Shown here: positions 61,910 to 64,000 of the stretch, in pieces | How the letters are laid out: each line of letters starts with the position of its first letter | Numbering within the stretch: position 1 is the first letter of the stretch | Origin: Bacteroidota bacterium | GTDB lineage: Bacteria; Bacteroidota; Bacteroidia; UKL13-3 | Direction: 5' to 3' | Length of the DNA: 64,000 bases | Assembly (NCBI GenBank): GCA_947477885.1 | Contig: CANJUD010000009.1 | Location: forward strand, 83,921 to 147,920 | The notes under the pieces: generated by a model | What the model was told of the DNA's origin: nothing | The model's database searches: none | What the model saw: only the letters and a program-made list of their open reading frames with translations | Made by a program: the position numbers and the translations under genes

Positions 61910-62064
61910 AACATGGGGTTTGCTGCAAGTGAGGCGTGACGTTGTTCGTTTCGACGGACGGAAGCAATTGGGCTTTTGGTTTTAAACTTGTACATTTATT
62001 TAATTATTGAGCAATGATTCTGGGCAGACGGAATTCTAATTCCACACCTGCAGCAAGCCCTGTT
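61910..62064. repeat. Large imperfect inverted repeat between cassette-like genes
   Basis: 61910-61931 and 62045-62064 pair over 20 positions with one G-T wobble, one mismatch and a two-base bulge. They enclose 113 bases that hold smaller repeats: GGAATT/AATTCC near 62030-62043, and TTGGGC near 61969 complementary to GCCCAA at 61899. The unit is GC-richer than its flanks. The arrangement resembles a recombination-site hairpin such as attC, but the usual seven-base boxes are not clearly present. Confidence 0.6.
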
Positions 62065-62132
62065 CGCTGAAGCAAATCACCGAAACTGCGGCTTTACTTC
62101 AATGGGCTGCGGTAATACAACGAGACAGACAA

Positions 62133-62459
62133 TCAGACAGTAAATTCTTGACCCCAAGTATGCAAAGACACAATGCTTGGTAATAATTTTTCACCTTTGC
62201 TCGTCAAAGTATATTCAACAGTTGGCGGAACAGTAGCAAAGACTTCTCTTGTAATAATTCCATTAGCTTCCATATTCTTTAATTCCTTGACCAACATTCT
62301 AGTATTAATTCCTTCAACAGTTCTTTCTAATTCTTTAAAACGCATTTTACCTTTTGATAAGTGATAAATAATTGGCATTGCCCATTTTCCACCTATAATG
62401 TCTAATACATCTTTTAAAGAGCAAGTATTTTGAGAAATATTTATTTTTTTATTTTTCAC
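62133..62459 (-). CDS. HxlR-family transcriptional regulator
   Basis: A 108-residue winged-helix regulator. The motif NTCSLKDVLDIIGGKWAMPIIYHLSKGKMRFKELERTVEGINTRMLVKELKNMEANGIITRE is the complete HxlR domain. Cys13 is at the position that senses electrophiles or oxidants in YodB/QorR-type members. It is divergent from the Old Yellow Enzyme gene and very likely controls it, as in other HxlR-reductase pairs. The effector is unknown. Confidence 0.93.
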   Translation of the reverse strand: MKNKKINISQNTCSLKDVLDIIGGKWAMPIIYHLSKGKMRFKELERTVEGINTRMLVKELKNMEANGIITREVFATVPPTVEYTLTSKGEKLLPSIVSLHTWGQEFTV

Positions 62460-62516
62460 AACCTATTGATTTCATTCAATGCTTTACTTTGGGTTACTAC
62501 TGTACAATAGTGTAAC

Positions 62517-62550
62517 TACTTGCAAAAGTAAAGTAATGAACTTAACTTTG
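62517..62550 (+). promoter_or_regulatory. OYE promoter with overlapping HxlR-type operator
   Basis: TTG at 62520-62522 and TAACTTTG at 62543-62550 are separated by 20 bases, a textbook Bacteroidota promoter. The palindrome TACTTGCAAAAGTA (62517-62530) covers the -33 element. Further half-sites (GTTACTA, TGTAAC) lie at 62493-62516. Binding there would block RNA polymerase. Confidence 0.55.
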
Positions 62551-62576
62551 CAATTTAATTTATAAAAAAGTAAAAA

Positions 62577-63653
62577 ATGAAATTATTAGAAGCAATAAAA
62601 GTGGGGAATAACACACTTAAAAATAGTATGGTTATGGCCCCAATGACAAGAAGCCGTGCCAATTTTGATGGAATTGTAGGCGACTCTACAATATTGTATT
62701 ATACGCAACGAGTGAGTGCTGGCTTAATCATTAGTGAAGCCATAAATATTTCCAAACAAGCCATTGGAAGTCCGCTTACACCTGGCATTTACACACAAGA
62801 ACAAATTATTTCTTGGAAAAAAGTTACTCAAGCTGTTCACGAAAAAGGAGGTGTGATTTATGCTCAATTATGGCACACAGGACGTGTTGGACATTCACTC
62901 TTAAAAAATGGAGAACAACCTGTTTCTGCTTCAGCATTTGCAATTGAAGGACAACAGCATTTCACAATGGAAGGAATGAAAGATTATGAAACGCCAAGAG
63001 CATTAAGGACAGAAGAAGTAAAAAACATTATTCTAGAATATAAACAAGCTGCTTTAAATGCAATGGAAGCAGGTTTTGACGGAGTAGAGCTTCATTCAGC
63101 ATTTGGCTATTTGCCAAATCAGTTTTTAGCAGAAAGTGCAAATCAAAGGACTGACCAATATGGCGGAAGCAATGAAAATCGTAATCGTTTTGTATTAGAA
63201 ATAATGCAAGAGCTGGTTAATGGTATTGGTAGCGACAAAGTAGCTATCAGAATATCGCCAACAAGCACTTACAACACAATTATACACCAAAACCCAGTAG
63301 AACAATTTACACTACTTATAACAGAACTGAACAAAATGCCATTGGCTTATATTCATATAATGAATGTGCCATTTCCTGCCGACAAATTCCCTCAATATCC
63401 GACAAATTCTGTTGAAACTTTTGGCAAACAAACGCAACATACTGTTATTGCAAATTGTGGCTACACACAAGAAACAGGCGAAGCAGAATTAGAAAAAGGT
63501 ATTGCGAAACTTATCTCTTATGGTACATTATTTTTAGCGAATCCTGATTTACCAAAACGTTTTGAAATCAATGCAGAACTAAACCAACTAGAAAGAGCTA
63601 CAATGTATGGAGGCAAAGACCTTGGATATATAGATTATCCAGCATTAAACTAA
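62577..63653 (+). CDS. Old Yellow Enzyme-family alkene reductase
   Basis: A 358-residue FMN-dependent ene-reductase of the NemA/OYE group. It reduces activated C=C bonds of electrophiles such as quinones, enones or nitro-compounds using NAD(P)H. Seen: VMAPMTRSRAN at the FMN site, YAQLWHTGRVGH, FDGVELHSAFGYLPNQFLAESANQRTDQYGGSNENRNRF, and IANCGYTQETGEAELEKG. The active-site pair is His-x-x-Phe in HSAFGYL, where many members have His-x-x-Asn/His, a possible substrate-range difference. It is divergent from the HxlR regulator. Confidence 0.94.
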   Translation: MKLLEAIKVGNNTLKNSMVMAPMTRSRANFDGIVGDSTILYYTQRVSAGLIISEAINISKQAIGSPLTPGIYTQEQIISWKKVTQAVHEKGGVIYAQLWHTGRVGHSLLKNGEQPVSASAFAIEGQQHFTMEGMKDYETPRALRTEEVKNIILEYKQAALNAMEAGFDGVELHSAFGYLPNQFLAESANQRTDQYGGSNENRNRFVLEIMQELVNGIGSDKVAIRISPTSTYNTIIHQNPVEQFTLLITELNKMPLAYIHIMNVPFPADKFPQYPTNSVETFGKQTQHTVIANCGYTQETGEAELEKGIAKLISYGTLFLANPDLPKRFEINAELNQLERATMYGGKDLGYIDYPALN

Positions 63654-63678
63654 ATTTTCACCTTTCAAAAAAAATATC

Positions 63679-64000
63679 ATGATAAAAAAAATTAATTTCA
63701 AACAAATCATTACAGCAGGAGCAATTGCTTCTTGCGTATCACTAATCTTCAACTCACTCCTATTCTTTATTTTTCATTCGGTAGGCGTAATCTCTGATAC
63801 AGTTTTTGTTCAACCGAATGAACCATTAACGATAGTCAATATAATCATCTCTAGTATTTTGCCTACATTGATTGGTGCTTGTGTATTCTTCTTATTTGAA
63901 AAATTTACTAACAATAGCTTTAAAATATTTGGAATCGTTGCCCTCGTATTAATGCTTCTATCACTGACTAGCCCTTTTATGGCAATAAAAGAAATGCCAA
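63679..64000 (+). CDS. DUF6069-like membrane protein, truncated by window edge
   Basis: 107 codons, open to the end of the window. Four hydrophobic helices are visible or begun: IITAGAIASCVSLIFNSLLFFIF, IVNIIISSILPTLIGACVFFLF, IFGIVALVLMLLSLTS. The intervening VFVQPNEPLTIV loop matches the DUF6069 pattern as I remember it. It lies 25 bases after the OYE gene and probably belongs to the same HxlR-controlled unit. Function unknown. Confidence 0.65.
   Translation, partial: MIKKINFKQIITAGAIASCVSLIFNSLLFFIFHSVGVISDTVFVQPNEPLTIVNIIISSILPTLIGACVFFLFEKFTNNSFKIFGIVALVLMLLSLTSPFMAIKEMP

Overview
The window looks like a chromosomal contig from an AT-rich member of the Bacteroidota, probably a Sphingobacteriales/Chitinophagales-type environmental lineage. 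Evidence: at least six proteins with type IX secretion (T9SS) C-terminal sorting domains, many DUF families typical of the phylum (DUF4270, DUF4907, DUF4956, DUF3078), near-absence of Shine-Dalgarno sites, frequent TTG/GTG starts, and a recurring TAnnTTTG promoter element. I see no rRNA, tRNA or CRISPR array.

Layout. 1-2.9 kb (+): gatA 3' end, a transglycosylase-like LysM protein and ruvC. 2.9-12.7 kb (mostly -): a decayed DUF1569-like gene, a Calx-beta T9SS protein, an M48 peptidase, a glycosyltransferase, an envelope lipoprotein/barrel pair and a polyprenyl diphosphate synthase. 13.0-18.0 kb (-): a tightly packed six-gene operon joining a VTC-type polyphosphate polymerase domain and a DUF4956 membrane protein to an HlyD adaptor, a TolC-like outer-membrane channel, a beta-propeller lipoprotein and a small membrane protein. 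This is the best candidate for an undescribed envelope-spanning system. 18-22 kb (+): rnhB, two rhomboid proteases and a membrane-anchored EEP-fold phosphatase. 22-34 kb: a decayed DUF3078 gene, mscL, menA with a DUF4907 lipoprotein, aroF, a DUF4270 lipoprotein, a standalone GT5 domain, pgk, an OsmC protein, tryptophan dioxygenase and a BNR-repeat T9SS protein. 34-49 kb (+): tyrS, T9SS proteins, tatD, ileS, a DksA-like protein, lspA, a flavin reductase and an ABC ATPase. 49-58.6 kb (+): a two-module D-Ala-D-Ala-ligase-like protein, a 1290-residue Ig-repeat T9SS protein, then rplM-rpsI-rpsB-tsf. 58.7-64 kb: an accessory region with a truncated IS1595 transposase, a T9SS sulfatase, a YdeI-like protein, an HxlR regulator divergent from an Old Yellow Enzyme, and a DUF6069 membrane protein running off the edge.

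The second main observation is a set of dispersed palindromic repeats that lie between genes and also sit in frame inside genes (ileS, the BNR protein, and three times in one T9SS sorting domain). They appear to be tolerated as surface-loop insertions, much as described for Rickettsia palindromic elements. One T9SS gene is also split by a two-base shift in an (AT)n run, and several genes survive only as remnants.
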